The notes: generated by a model not told the origin, from the letters alone. Positions 12,450-24,278 are shown, counted from the first letter of the stretch. The stretch is DNA of 64,000 nt from Annona cherimola (GCA_030490835.1 CM059977.1:36167676-36231675), one strand, 5' to 3'. Numbers and translations: made by a program.

Positions 12450-13499
12450 ATGGCTTCCTCATCGTCTGCCAAGAGGAAGAAAGTTCAGGAACCGGTGGAA
12501 TTTGACAACAACAGGTTAGTGTCCGCTCAGTCATTCAAGCGGTACACGGACTCGCTCCAAAAGTGGCATTTGATTCTGAAGAGGGGAATCAAGATCGATG
12601 CACTCTTCGACGCTCCGCTCATCAACCTGAATGCCCGAGGCTGGCAGAATTTTGTGGCGCAACCCCAGCCTGCTATCACGCCTGTGGTCGAGGAGTTTTA
12701 TGCGAATGCGGTGGAGCTTGGGCAGGGGGGTCAAAGTTCGGGGCAAGGTTGTCCCCTTCCATGCTGAGACGATCAACTCCTATTACGGGTTGGGTTCCTT
12801 TGATCGTCTGGATGAGTACGAGGCTTTCCTGGAGGGAGAAGACCGAGATGTTAGCTCCATCACCAGGCAGTTTTGCGAGAGGCCACTGGTTTGGAAGTCG
12901 ACGGGCGGGTAGCTTACCTCCTTTAAGCGGAGCGATATGCTTTACCACGGGAGGATGATATTTCATTTCTTCTCGGCCCGGATGATGTCATCGATGCACA
13001 TCAGTGAGGTGATGATGGACAGGGCGCTGCTGCTTCACGCCATATACAACAGCATGACGATCGGGGCAGCTACTACTTCCCATCACTTATCACCGGGCTC
13101 TGCAAGCGAGCCGGAGTCAGATGGGAGCAGACAGAGGAGGTCCTGAACTGCTAGACGATCATTGACGACCTCTCCTATAACACCTAGCCCCGGGTCCGCA
13201 CTGCCACGACACGCCCCAGAGCAGCTCCACCAGTGGGACCCTCCTCTGCACTGTCGACTACCAGTGAGTGACTGACCAACCTGGAGAACCTGATGGCGCC
13301 TCAGGCCAAGTTTTTGCAGCAGTCCAACAGGGCGATGGAGGCCCACTTTCGATGGCTGATGGAGGACCGCCATATTGACGCCTCGACTCTCTCGCCTTTC
13401 TCGTCGACGCCTCTGGAGTTCCGCCCCTGCTTTGGGCAGCCATCCCAGCCTCAGCCCAGCGACAACGAAGACGAGGACACCACCGAATTTGATTCTTGA
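12450..13499 (+). pseudogene. C second ORF: putative plant transposon protein
   Basis: Starts ATG at 12450 with MASSSSAKRKK and contains the block RGWQNFVAQPQPAITPVVEEFYANA, then in another frame VKVRGKVVPFHAETINSYYGL and DEYEAFLEG. This is the pattern of the 'putative plant transposon protein' domain common in plant Athila-type elements; its biochemical role is unknown. A frameshift falls at the G run near 12721-12730, a stop at 12910, and another frame change near 13060. The tail (QPSDNEDEDTTEFDS) is acidic and ends at 13499. The product would be about 350 residues if open. Confidence 0.7.
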
Positions 13500-14623
13500 G
13501 GGAGTCTTTGTCCTTCCATTTTTTTTATTTTTATTTTTACTTTATATTGTATTTTTTTATTAGATCATCCTAGGTCATCATGCATTGAGGATAATGCATC
13601 TCTCAAGTTTGGGAGGGTGTATAATTCTCAACCATAGGTTAGTTTTTCATATTTTGTTACATTGCATATTATGTCAATTCTAGCTAATGAAAGTTATCTT
13701 TGTTCAATCCATCTTATTAAAAATGTACATGGTTGTGATTAATGTGTACTTGAAATTGAATTCATGAAGAATAGGCAATTCAGATTAAGGACTAAGTATA
13801 AAAGTAAATTGCAATTGACATATGAAAGAATTAAAAGGATTTCATGATACATTGTTCTAATTCAATTATATGTCTATCTTCCAGACTGAGATGATGAAAA
13901 CTGAATTAAATAAATGTTGACCAAGGACTTTAAGTGAATTAATGGGTTCAGAAATTGTAATATGTCACAGAAATTACACTGGTATGTTCAGTACCCCTAA
14001 CAAGGCATAATAAAAAGGAGGTGATTAACCTAAGCTGAGTAACCGGGACTTAGCATCAACAAATGGCAAGGTTCGTGTAAAAAACAAAGGAAAATCATAG
14101 TAATAACACTTTAAAATGAAAATTCTCCCTAGATACTCTGAAATATGGTGAGGGGAGAAAAAAACAACAAAACACAGATCTCTAGATATCCTGAAATATG
14201 GTGAGGAGAATTTTGCAATAAGTTTGGGGAGGAAAAAGAATGTGCAGTTGGCAGAAATTGAATCCAGTGAATTATTACTATTTTCTGTAACCGGTTAGTT
14301 CAGCTTAAACCTTAGTTTGTTTGCTTTCATTGATTTTCTAACCAGTTTTCTGATCAAGTGGAAGATTAACATGTTGAATTATGATCAGGTACTAGAAAAT
14401 TTTATCACCTATATGTAACTTGGTTTAAGAATTAAAATGCATGCCCTATTTTGTGTACTGGATGATTTTTCAAGTTTAGATGATTTTTGACCATGTTGAA
14501 CAAATAAATGGATTGATCAAAGCATAATGAGAAGCAAACGGAGTTGATAGGGTCCGCATTCATTTATTCATTCATTGTGTTTGCATGTGTTGCTCGAGGA
14601 CTAGCAACATTTAAGTTTGGGGG
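13500..14623 (+). other. C 3' noncoding region
   Basis: No ORF of note. It begins with a T-rich stretch and then an ATTGAGGATAATGCATCTCTCAAGTTTGGGAGGGTGT segment (13584-13619), which resembles the polypurine-tract context at the true end of the element. Two near-identical CTAGATA(C/T)...TGAAATATGGTGAGG stretches lie about 14130 and 14180. Such long 3' regions are common in the Athila group. Confidence 0.6.
14611..14623 (+). promoter_or_regulatory. C polypurine tract
   Basis: TTAAGTTTGGGGG immediately precedes the 3' LTR start TGTAATAACTCG. The position is that of the plus-strand DNA synthesis primer. The upstream CTCGAGGACTAGCAACA context is typical of Athila elements. Confidence 0.7.
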
Positions 14624-16135
14624 TGTAATAACTCGTAAAAATGTGAGTTATCATGGCCCATTTCAGACTATATTTTCGTGTTAGTCCAAGAGATTAGACA
14701 TAGTTTGCATCCATTTAGCTTAATTTTCACTCGCTTTACATGCATTTTTAGCATAAATTATGCATTTTAAGTCCATTTATTTAGTTTATGTAATTTTTGC
14801 AGGAAGGACGGGCGAATTACAAGCAATGCGGGCGAAGCGGATGTAGATCAGAACCAAATCACAAGGCATGTGGATGGCGCCCAGGCGCCCACCTACATGC
14901 CCTTGCCAGAACTCCAACACAATCCACCATTCACAATAACTTCCAGGGAGTTGGCGCCTAGGCGCCATGACATGGTCACACAGGTGCTTTAGGAGAGGTT
15001 CCGAGTCACGTAGCATCCAGAGAGTTGGCGCCTAGGCGCCAAGGCATGAACTCCTAGGGTTTCTAGAAAAGTTTCTAAGTCACCCAGCACATAGAGAGTC
15101 GGCGCCTAGGCACCAATACACATCTGTACGCGCAGATTTCTGTACGTGTGTTGCGTAATTCGAAATGATATAAATAGATCCTAGGGGTTTGCACGCAGGG
15201 GGACGAACCAGAGAGCCTAGAGCCGGAATAGACATCCAAAGAAGGATGAAAACTCGATCGAAACAAGGATTGAAGAGAAGATTCAACCCCGTTGGTGGAA
15301 ACCGCCGAAAAACCAGTTTTCACTTTATCTTTCTATTTTTCTTTCTCTGATTGTCTGGATACTTTCATAATGGATGTAAAGAATTTTATGATCATGTCTT
15401 TGAACTAAACTTCCTTTTGATGGATAGTTAGGATGAATTGATATCCAATTATATTATATTGGTTCTTTGAAGTTCAGGAATGAATATTTAATTTTTCTAT
15501 ATAATTGTGTGTGATTTATCTTTACACATGTGGTTTAATACTTTTTACAAGATTAGCTATCTTGTAAGATGATTTAATTGCTTGATTTATCCTTGAAAAA
15601 GGAAAATCTCTGCTAGATCCGTGTGTAGGGCATAGGTTTCCTCTTTGTTAAGAGAAGTTGTTTAATAGATAAGAATATACCGTTAAACCATGTGTAGTCA
15701 ATAAACAGGTTATGAACTTATCAATTTTATTTTATTTAATGACATAGGAATATAGCAATTGAATAGGGTGTAATTAGCTTTATATAATGTTAGAAGACAT
15801 ATATAAAGATTATTGAACTCGGACTAGTAAATCCATGCACAATCCCATGAAAAAGAACCAATGCAATATAATTTAGATTCAAGGATTCTGAGCTATCCAT
15901 CTGCCATCCCTGATTGTTAAACCCGTTTCTAGTATTCCAGCGATTCCGTGGACTCAATTTTGATTTCTTATAGCGTTTGTTAGCTTTAGTTTTACATTCA
16001 AAAACACAGAATTTTCTACCCACTGAAAGCAGTTAAACTAATTAATAATTTTAGTTAAACAATTCCTCATGGGAACGATACTCTACTCACTCTTTATTAC
16101 TTGATTCGACACGTATACTTGTGTTAAAAGCGAGC
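14624..16135 (+). repeat. C 3' LTR, missing its last 29 bases
   Basis: Aligns with 7023-8584. It stops after GTTAAAAGCGAGC, whereas the 5' LTR continues for 29 more bases to CGTCA. The next bases belong to the inverted LTR of XA, and the shared AGC at the join points to a microhomology-mediated deletion. TATAAATA recurs at 15169-15176. Confidence 0.85.
15169..15176 (+). promoter_or_regulatory. C 3' LTR TATA box
   Basis: TATAAATA in the same context as 7612-7619. From the 3' LTR it would read outward into the inverted XA element. Confidence 0.55.
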
Positions 16136-18645
16136 TTAAAACATTACATGCTTGGCAATGCATTGCATGAATCATATATATCCTGCTTACCCCAAAGGGT
16201 ACTTGAAACACCTCTGGCGCCACCCTTAAGACCCGAGGTAAGGTGACTGGGCTTAGTTTCCTCAGAAACATCACCTCATGGCTCACCCCAGAGGGCTACT
16301 TAATGCATTTCATACACACCATGAATCATGATCATTGCGAGGAAATATGCATGTCATCGCAAAATAATTAAAAAGTTTTCATCACATCATACATAATTTA
16401 AACAAATATCAAATATTTGTGTAATTTCAAAAAAAAATTCAAAATAATATCTTTGAAAATGGAAAGCATAGCATACTTATTTTTCACGGTTATTGTTCTG
16501 TAGAACTTTCTTCCTGCGATTCTTTCCTTTCCTTTTCCTTTCCTATTATTCCTTTCCTTTTCCTTCTGCGATTCTTTCCTTTTGCGATTCTTTCCTTTCC
16601 TTTTCCTTTCCTATTATTCCTTTCCTTTTCCTTTCCTATTATTAAAGTAAGAATATTAATCCTATGAAATTTATAAGGATAATTAAGTCTTGAGGCAAGG
16701 ATAAATATATATATATATTTAATTAAAACTAGACGTTGATAAGAGGGTCAAAGGAGGGCTGCACGTGAGTTGAGCTTAGATGTACAAGCCTTGAGTCAAC
16801 GTCCTTTACCATCTTGGTAGAATAGTTGGATGTGTGTGGGTTTCAACATAATATTTATATATTTAAAAGTAGAAGATGGTTTTAACGTAAAATAACCGAT
16901 ATGGTGATTCGATCCTAGATTCTAGATTTTAACGCCTAAGCCTATAACCACTGCTATCAACCTTTAGACACAAGCATGCATGAAATAAAATTTTATTTAA
17001 ATGTATGGAAGTGTATTTACATTCTTCCGAAATATTTTCCAGTATTTACACGATATATTTATGTCGTGCATAATTTATGTTCATATATGATCAACATGTG
17101 TTCACCCTCCTTTCTTTCTTATTTTTATTTTATTATTATTATGAAAGTATAAATAATAATTTCATGCAGGTTTATACGTTGGTAGGTTGGAAGTTTTTTT
17201 TTAAATATCACCATCTGATCACGTTGATAGTTGTAAAGTATTTTCATATTAATATATTTCTTTAAAGTATTAAGGAAAAGGATTGAAATTGGTTTCTGAG
17301 CTTTAGGACTTTAAAATTTAACAACAAATAATGAAAATAAATCTCATTAATAAATATAAAGCTGGGAAAAAAAGAATTAATTTGGTGTAAACAAATTTAT
17401 CAAAAGTACCTCAAAACTTACTTGGATGTCTCCCCTTTAGCTTGCACATTGTTTTTTTTGTCTTCTGTTCTTCCAACGCCCCAACTTTTCTTCTCCCTTC
17501 TCTCTCTTTTTTTTAACCTATCTGTATCTAATATTTATAGCTTGTAATTAAGATTTTTTTTAAATATATATATCTATTGCATGCATGATGGTTGTTAGCC
17601 AGCTAGATGTGAGGACTCATAGACTCCCCCCCTTTTTTTCCACCTACTGCAAACTGGGTGTGTGTGGCTCATATCCTTCTCATATCATATGCATTTTTTT
17701 ACACCTCCTGCTTTCACTATTTGTGTACAAGAACGGTCCAATAGAACTTTTCCAGCTACCCTTCATTTTATTCTTCCGTCCACAGCTGGCTTTTTTTTTA
17801 ATTATAAATGTATACGTATATTACTGCATGTAATTTAAAACGTTCATTTAAAAATTTTCTACAAAATTTTTTCACAATCTAATCCATCTATATTTTAAAA
17901 CACACTAAATTAGTCATTGAAGTCAAATTTCATGTCCAAATACTTTATATTGGTTAAGATATAAATATTCAAAACCAACTAATGAAACTCATTCAATTTT
18001 TAGTTGTTTAAAATTTTTCTAAACATAATTTTTATAATCTAATCCATTCATAATGTGACGTATATTAAAATACACTTACCCATGAGATTTCATGTAAAAT
18101 GATCTTATATAATTTACAATATCTATTTAAATGTAGTACATGACATTAAATTTTTTTATAACGCTAACTAGATCGTCCTTTGGTCCAGTTGTTTTTTTTA
18201 ACTCTAACTGGACCGTCCTTTGGTCTAGTTGGTTTTTTTTATAATCTTACTGAACCATAGTTTGGTCCAGTAATTATAATAATAGAAAAATTTATATATA
18301 TATTTTAACTACAACAAGACCGTTCTTTGGACTAGTAGGATTTTATGTTTTTATTCTTTTTTTAAAAAATACTTTGAATGAATATAAGCCACTAATTGGA
18401 ACTCCTAATTAATATAATTTTTTTTATTTTTTTTAAATTTTTTTCCAAAAGGTCCATGAGTTTAAATAATTTTTTTTGGTATATTTCAAGATTTCCCAAT
18501 TTTTTCTTGAAAATTCATAAAAATTCATTTAGACACTTTATTGCTGTATTATATATATTTCCAATCATGCCTAACCGTACTACTTTATTTTTCTAATTTT
18601 TTAAAAATCAAAGATTAATTTACCTGGTTCTATGCAGCCATCACA
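16133..18645 (-). repeat. XA 3' LTR, truncated at its distal end
   Basis: Minus-strand LTR start TGTGATGG is the complement of 18638-18645. It runs to 16133, where it abuts C. It carries an 835-base segment (16411-17245) that XB's LTR lacks, including a CT-rich minisatellite. A complete LTR of this family would be about 2.87 kb (this copy plus the 356 bases seen only in XB). Confidence 0.8.
16512..16641. repeat. Pyrimidine-rich minisatellite in XA LTR
   Basis: Repeats of CCTTTCCTTTTCCTTTCCTA with interspersed TTATT and CTGCGATTCTTT spacers, arranged in about three imperfect blocks. It is purine-rich on the element's own strand. Confidence 0.7.
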
Positions 18646-18658
18646 TTCTCCTCCCCTT
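18646..18658 (-). promoter_or_regulatory. XA polypurine tract
   Basis: On minus this reads AAGGGGAGGAGAA directly before the LTR start TGTGATGG, the expected plus-strand primer of the element. Confidence 0.8.
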
Positions 18659-18689
18659 AAATGGGTTTCGCCTTGAAACCTGAATATAG

Positions 18690-19990
18690 TTATTCAAATA
18701 AATGTGGGTATTTCTTTTGCATAGCTTCCTTGAGTTCCCATGTAGTTTCATCTTCAAAATACCGGTTCCATTCAACTTTCACATATTTAATAGTTCGATT
18801 TCGTAGATGTTGTTCTTTGTAATCCAGGATTTTGATAGGAACTTCCTCATAATTGAAAGTATCCTTAATTGGAAAAATTTCTAGTATCAATATATGACTT
18901 GGGTCCGAAACATAATTCTTGAGCAATGAAATATGAAAAACATTATGAACTGCAGCTAGGGTTGGGGGCAATGCAATTCTATATGTCACATTTCCTATTC
19001 TCTCCAGAATTTCAAACGGCCCAATATATCTTGGATTCAGTTTTCTCTTTTTTCCGAATTGAGTGATTCCTTTAGTTGGAAAGACCTTGATAAAAACATG
19101 ATCTCGAATTCGAAATTCTTTTTCCTGTCATTTTTCATCTGTATATGTCTTTTGTCTATTTTGTGCCGTCAATATGCATTGTCTAATTATCTTGACTTTA
19201 TCCGCCATTTTCTTTCTCCCACTTCGTCCTAATTTAATGGAGTTTTGCACTTTTGTCCATACAATGCTTCAAATAGGGTCATCCGAATACTCGCTTAATA
19301 ACTATTATTGTATGTAAACTCGATCATAGACAAATATTCATCCCAAGATCCACCAAAATCAGTGATACACATTCGCAACATATTCTCTACAATTCTGTTT
19401 ACCCGCTCAATCTGTCCATCAGTCTGTGGATGATATGCTGTGCTAAAACGAAGCTCTATACCTATTGCTTGATGTAGATTTTTTCAAAAAGGGGAAGTGA
19501 AAGAGGGATCCCTATCCGACACAATAGTTTTAGGAATTCCATGTAATCTAACAATTTTTTATAATAAATTTCAGCTAATTTTACTGTTGAAAATGTGGAT
19601 TTCATAGGAAAAAAGTGTGCTACTTTGGATAATCTATCAATTATTATCCATATTGAATTATATCCTTTCTGAGTAACTTTGTATAATCTATCAATTATTA
19701 CCCATATAGAATTATATCCTTTCTGAGTTCGGAGTAACCCTTCAATGAAATCCATGCTAATATTATACCATTTCCATTCAGGAATTTCTAAGGGTTGTAA
19801 GAGTCCTGCAGGCTTTTGATGATCTACCTTGACCCGTTGACACACAAGACATTTAGTTACAAATTCAACTATTTATCTTTTCATATTATTCCACCAATAT
19901 CTCTCTCTTTACATCCTAATACATCTTTGTACTCTCCGAATGGACAGAAAACTGTGAGTAATGTGCTTTCTTCAAAATTTATTCTTTAAT
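18690..19990 (-). pseudogene. XA integrase with C-terminal chromodomain
   Basis: The C-terminal open frame (18690-18989) has the integrase tail LAAVHNVFHISLLKNYV and then a chromodomain: VPIKILDYKEQHLRNRTIKY, VKVEWN and TTWELKEAM. Upstream on minus lie MDFIEGLLRTQKGYNSIW with the first catalytic Asp, SDRDPSF with the second (about 19510), and a GQIERVNRIVENML block with the catalytic Glu. Stops interrupt around 19000-19250 and 19460. The ORF 19462-19845 carries an in-frame duplication of 18 residues. Integrase inserts element DNA; the chromodomain guides integration to modified chromatin. Confidence 0.85.
19622..19729 (-). repeat. 54-bp in-frame tandem duplication inside integrase
   Basis: Two adjacent copies encode TQKGYNSIWVIIDRLYKV and TQKGYNSIWIIIDRLSKV. 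XB is truncated before this region and the D integrase has a single copy of the equivalent segment, so the duplication appears specific to XA or its close relatives. Confidence 0.8.
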
Positions 19991-21600
19991 TTATACCTTG
20001 TTAGGAACATATAGTCTCTTTTGATATCGATATATTCCATTTTCATCAATGTTGAATACTATACTTCCTTTTTGTGTCATAGTCTGCACCAATTTTTGTA
20101 GTTCCATATCCTTTTGTTGTTCTTGCTGAATTTGTTCAAACAAGGATGACCTTAATTGCAATTGATTTAATTGTACCTCTATTTTGCTCAAATATACTTC
20201 TAGTTCAAACTGCCTCATTTCTTGAATTATCCCTTCTTGCTGAGTAACTGATGCTGCTAGATTTGCCTTCCTACTTAATGCATCTACCACCACGTTAGCT
20301 TTACCTGGATGATATTGAATAGTAAGATCATAATCTTTCAATAATTCCAACCATCTTCTCTGTCTCATATTCAATTTTTTCTGAGTGAATATATACTTTA
20401 AACTTTTATGATCTTTGTAGACTTCACACTTGGCACCATATAAATAGTGTTGCCATATTTTTAACGCAAAAACCACTGTTGCCAATTCTAGGTCATGGGT
20501 AGGATAGTTTAACTCATTGGGTTTGAGTTGTCGAGAACCATAAGATATTACTTTTCCATTTTGCATCAACACTCATCCCAAACCTTTGTAAGATGCATCA
20601 TTGTAAATTACATATCCCTCATTTCCTTCTGGCAGAGTCAAAACTCGGGCTTTCACTAATCTTTTCTTAAGTTCTTGAAAACTACGCTCACAATTAGCAC
20701 TTCATTCATATTTCACTGCTTTTCTGGTTAATCTTGTAAGTGGCATAGACATCTGTGAGAATCCGTCAACAAATTTATGATAATACTCAGTCAATCCCAA
20801 GAAACTTCTAATTTTAGTAATATTTGTTGGCCGTGGCCAATTAACTATTGCTTTAATTTTCTGCGGGTCCATTTTTGTACCTTCGGCTGAAACCACATGC
20901 CCCAAGAAGGATATCTGATTCAACCAAAATTCACATTTTTTTAATTTAGTATAAAGTTTCTTTTCGCTTAATCTGTCCAATACCAACCATAAATGCCTTT
21001 GATGCTCCTCATTATTTTTAGAATATATTAAAATATCATCAATAAAAATGACCACAAATTCGTCTATGTATTCTTAAAAAATTCTATGCATCAAATCCAT
21101 GAATGCGGCTGGTGCATTAGTTAATCAAGGCATTACAAGGGATTCATAGTGCCTATATTTGGTTCTGAATACAGTTTTCTTGACTTTAGCAGGACTGACT
21201 TTCAACTGGTGATATTCTGATTGTAAATTTATCTTGAAAAATATTGTTGCCCATTTTAATTGATCAAATAGATCATCTATTTGTGGTAGCGGATATTTAT
21301 TCTTGATGGTAACTTTATTCAATTCTCGGTAATTAATACATAACCGTAAACTGCCATCTTTCTTTCAAACAAATAACATCGGTGCACCCTAGGGTAATGC
21401 GCTAGGTTGTATAAAACCTTTATTCAGTAATTCCTGTATTTGAGTTTTCAATTCTAACATATCTGTTGTTGCCATTTTATAAGGTGCCCTTGATGTCGGA
21501 ACAGTTCCTGGCAATACTTCTATAATAAAATCAACTTCTCTATCCGGGGGTAATCCTAGCAATTCTGAAGGAAAAATATTTTGGAAATTCTTTTACCACT
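19991..21600 (-). pseudogene. XA reverse transcriptase and RNase H
   Basis: Reading on minus: RT fingers and palm at about 21540-21060 ([33 protein letters not shown]), the intact catalytic box [13 protein letters not shown] at the start of the open frame 20702-21055, then [14 protein letters not shown] and RSFLGL. RNase H lies in the open frame 19991-20572: [49 protein letters not shown], and [15 protein letters not shown]. About three stops separate the pieces. Both catalytic aspartates of RT are kept, in contrast to XB. Confidence 0.85.
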
Positions 21601-21699
21601 GGTATTTGAGATAATCTTTCTTTCTGCTCAACATCAATAGTCACTGCTACCAAATATGCTTCACATCCTTTTCTAATAAAACATATAGCCTTCATAGCT

Positions 21700-22110
21700 T
21701 AAATTATTCTAATATTGTTCTACTCTTACATTTCCATGATAATTATTTATTTTCTTGGTTTCGATAAAAATCAAATTTTCCTATTTTTACATTCTATTAC
21801 TACATCCCATTGTTGTAACCAGTCCATTCCTAAAATAATATCAAAATCATTCATGAGTAACACTATTAACTCTGCATTCATAATCCTCCCATCTATATTT
21901 ATCCGATAGTTTCTACATATCTGATTGGTACTGGCTAATCGATATATTGGTGATTGTATATGTATAATTACTGATGAATCTTTAACTTGAAGATCTATCT
22001 TTTTAAGAAATTTCTGAGCTATAAAAGAATGTGATGCACCAGAATCAAATAAAGCAGTAGCAGGGCAGTTTCTAATATAAACCGTACCTGCAGTAGTATC
22101 TCCTGGCTAT
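21700..22110 (-). pseudogene. XA protease
   Basis: On minus, near 22080-21990, it encodes ATALFDSGASHSFIAQKFLK, the same aspartic protease signature as XB, and further on the DFDIILGM motif near 21850. Stops and frameshifts leave no long open frame. It lies between the zinc knuckles and RT as expected. Confidence 0.75.
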
Positions 22111-22129
22111 TATTGTTGTTCTTCTTGGG

Positions 22130-23290
22130 TTAAAGCATGGAGTCGAGCAGTTTGTACTGGTTGTGTTGCCCTTACTTTTGATCGTGGAGGTCTCCCTTTC
22201 CTATTTCCTTCCGTGCGACTTTTTGTTAGACATTCGTTGGCTTTATGTCCCGCTTGGTCACAAATAAAACATTTAATGATAGAAATGAGTTCTTTTTCTG
22301 CCTTGAAATTTCATGCTATATGTCCTCCTTTCCACGTTTATAACATTTATCAGTCCCTTGAAGACATTCCCCAATATGTCTTTTCTGGCATCTGGCACAA
22401 ACGGGAATATCTCTAGCCATTGGTTTTGAGAAGTCTTGGTCGATTCTCTGCCTTCGGTTTTGAAATTCTAGTTTCTCAGGTAAAGTCGTTCTTTGTTTCC
22501 TTTTTCATAATAACACCTGATTTTGATTTTCTTCTATCTATGCTATTCTGGCTTTTTTCACTACTTCATTATATGTGTTCAAAGAAAACAAGACAATAGA
22601 CTGTCGAATTCGTGGTCGTAATCGTTCCTGAAAACAGCGAGCCTTTGCAATGGGATTATTAGCAATCCAAGGTACGTATCGTACTAACTCATTAAAATGA
22701 CCTGCATACTCGATCACTGTCATTCTGCCCTGATATATCTGCTCAAATTCTATCACTTTTTGATTTTGGATGCTAATTGGAATATTCTCCCTATTGAATT
22801 CTTTCAAAAAAATTTCCCAATTAATTTCCTGTCCTTTTAAGATCGTACTTTTCAACGTTTTCCACCATTCATTGACGTGACTGACTAGCAAATGAGTAGC
22901 GCACTTTACTTTTTGTTATTCAGTGCAGGGAAAAATTTCAAATAGTTTCTCTGTTTCTTGTATCCAAACTTTAGCCATATGTGAGTCAAGGCTACCAGCA
23001 AATTTTAGAGGTTGTCTTGCCAAAAATGTATAATTACCTCTCTTTCAGCTGCTAAAGCATCCACATGCCAACCTGTCATTGTTGTTTTATATGATTCATT
23101 ATTGGAAGTTTGATTTTTTTTCATATTTCTAGCGCGGTCCAAGCTAGAATTTGCGCAACTACCGCAGCCACCCGTTCTTCTATTGAAAGAGATTCCTCAG
23201 TGTTAAGTTCAGGTTGTGCATTATAAGTGGATTCTTCTCTTTCTATTCTAACAGAAGATTCCGGTATCACCTGCTTTTCTTTTTTTTATT
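22130..23290 (-). pseudogene. XA gag with CCHC zinc knuckles
   Basis: The open frame 22538-22891 holds the gag core: NEWWKTL, WEIFLKEFN, MTVIEYAGHFNELVRYV, RLRPRIRQSIVLFSLNTYNE. Zinc knuckles lie at about 22225-22400 on minus, with Cys/His spacing like XB. The gag N-terminus (QTSNNESYKTTM region) lies near 23110. It corresponds segment by segment to 4495-5640. Confidence 0.75.
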
Positions 23291-23408
23291 TGAAGAGCGT
23301 GTATTCATCATCTACAATTGATAAAAAAAAAATTCAGTAGGATCACAAACATGCTTTTATTTATTTATATACTATACATTATTTATAAATAACATACATG
23401 CAAAGGAT

Positions 23409-23660
23409 TCACATATTACAGGGCCTTTGACTTTCTCTCTCATTTTCTCTATCATCTGTAGAACTTATTTCACATATCTCTATTTCCCTGTCTTGTTCCT
23501 CAGATGAGTCACTTATGTCTATAATTTCCTGTATTATAATATCACTATCTTTTAGAGTTTCATCTTTCGGATACCTAAAAGGTCCCCCGAGTCCCATCTC
23601 TCTACTTGGTTCTCGTTCCCAGGAAATCCTTCGTTCCTGTTATCGGATAGTAGTTATACT
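23409..23660 (-). pseudogene. X leader ORF 2 (acidic), XA copy
   Basis: The open frame 23409-23597 encodes GLGGPFRYPKDETLKDSD and an acidic stretch DSSEEQDREIEICEI. Conservation with 4129-4395 in reading frame indicates past coding function. Family unknown. Confidence 0.5.
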
Positions 23661-24044
23661 AGTACCATAGTGGAATCAATAAATTCCATAGTACATGCGA
23701 TACCAGGTATATTTATGAGATGTTGAGCTAGGAATTAACTTTCAAAGATTTCGTGTTTCCTTGTTTAGTTTAAGCTTCGTGAACCGAGGCCCCCGAACTG
23801 GAGTGATAATGAATTGCCCTTGTCGATAGTGCCAACAAAGGGTGCCTTTTCTCTTTGATCCTGTCACACTATAAACTTGACATTCTCGGCCATTTGCAAG
23901 AAGGGCTATAAATATTAATTAAAATTTTTTTATATATACTTTTATGATACACATAGTTTTCTCACAAAAAGGAAAACATACAAATAAAAAAACACCTAGA
24001 TTTTTTTTCTACATATCATCTATAACTTTTTCCTTTGCCTTGAT

Positions 24045-24278
24045 CTAAATATTCTCCAACTTTACTGAAACATTACTTATGATGAGCAACCATCGAATCA
24101 TCTTTTTTATTTCTTTAGGTATTTCTTTTGATCCTTTTATTTCTATATTCTGCCTAGGTTCCCACGAAAATTTGCTGGAAGACTCCACTAAGGTGGCCTT
24201 AAGTGGGGGTGAATAAGTCCTAGTTCTCTTAGCCAGAGGGTAGTCTAATTCCAACTTCCTCTTTTTCACCATCTGCAA
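24045..24278 (-). pseudogene. X leader ORF 1 (basic), XA copy
   Basis: 77 codons: MVKKRKLELDYPLAKRTRTY, then a region containing WEPRQNIEIKGS and KEIKK. It is the longer of the two copies and starts soon after the primer site. The basic patches look like nuclear localisation signals, but this is only compositional. No family recognised. Confidence 0.5.

Larger units (their letters stand above)
7023..16135 (+). mobile_element. Element C: non-autonomous Athila-related LTR retrotransposon
   Basis: LTRs at 7023-8584 and 14624-16135 bound an internal region with a tRNA-Asp primer site, Athila-type gag, an Athila-type protease segment, then a second ORF of the putative plant transposon protein type, and a long 3' noncoding region ending in a purine tract. 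No RT, RNase H or integrase motif is present anywhere between the LTRs, so the element must have depended on a relative. The left flank before the LTR is GGTAT; the right duplication cannot be seen because the last 29 bases of the 3' LTR are deleted. It sits inside the RT of XB. Confidence 0.85.

Noticed and set aside
12531..13443. Minus-strand and alternative-frame ORFs over C's second ORF
   Set aside because: The plus-strand reading carries the recognised domain; others arise from GC-rich composition.
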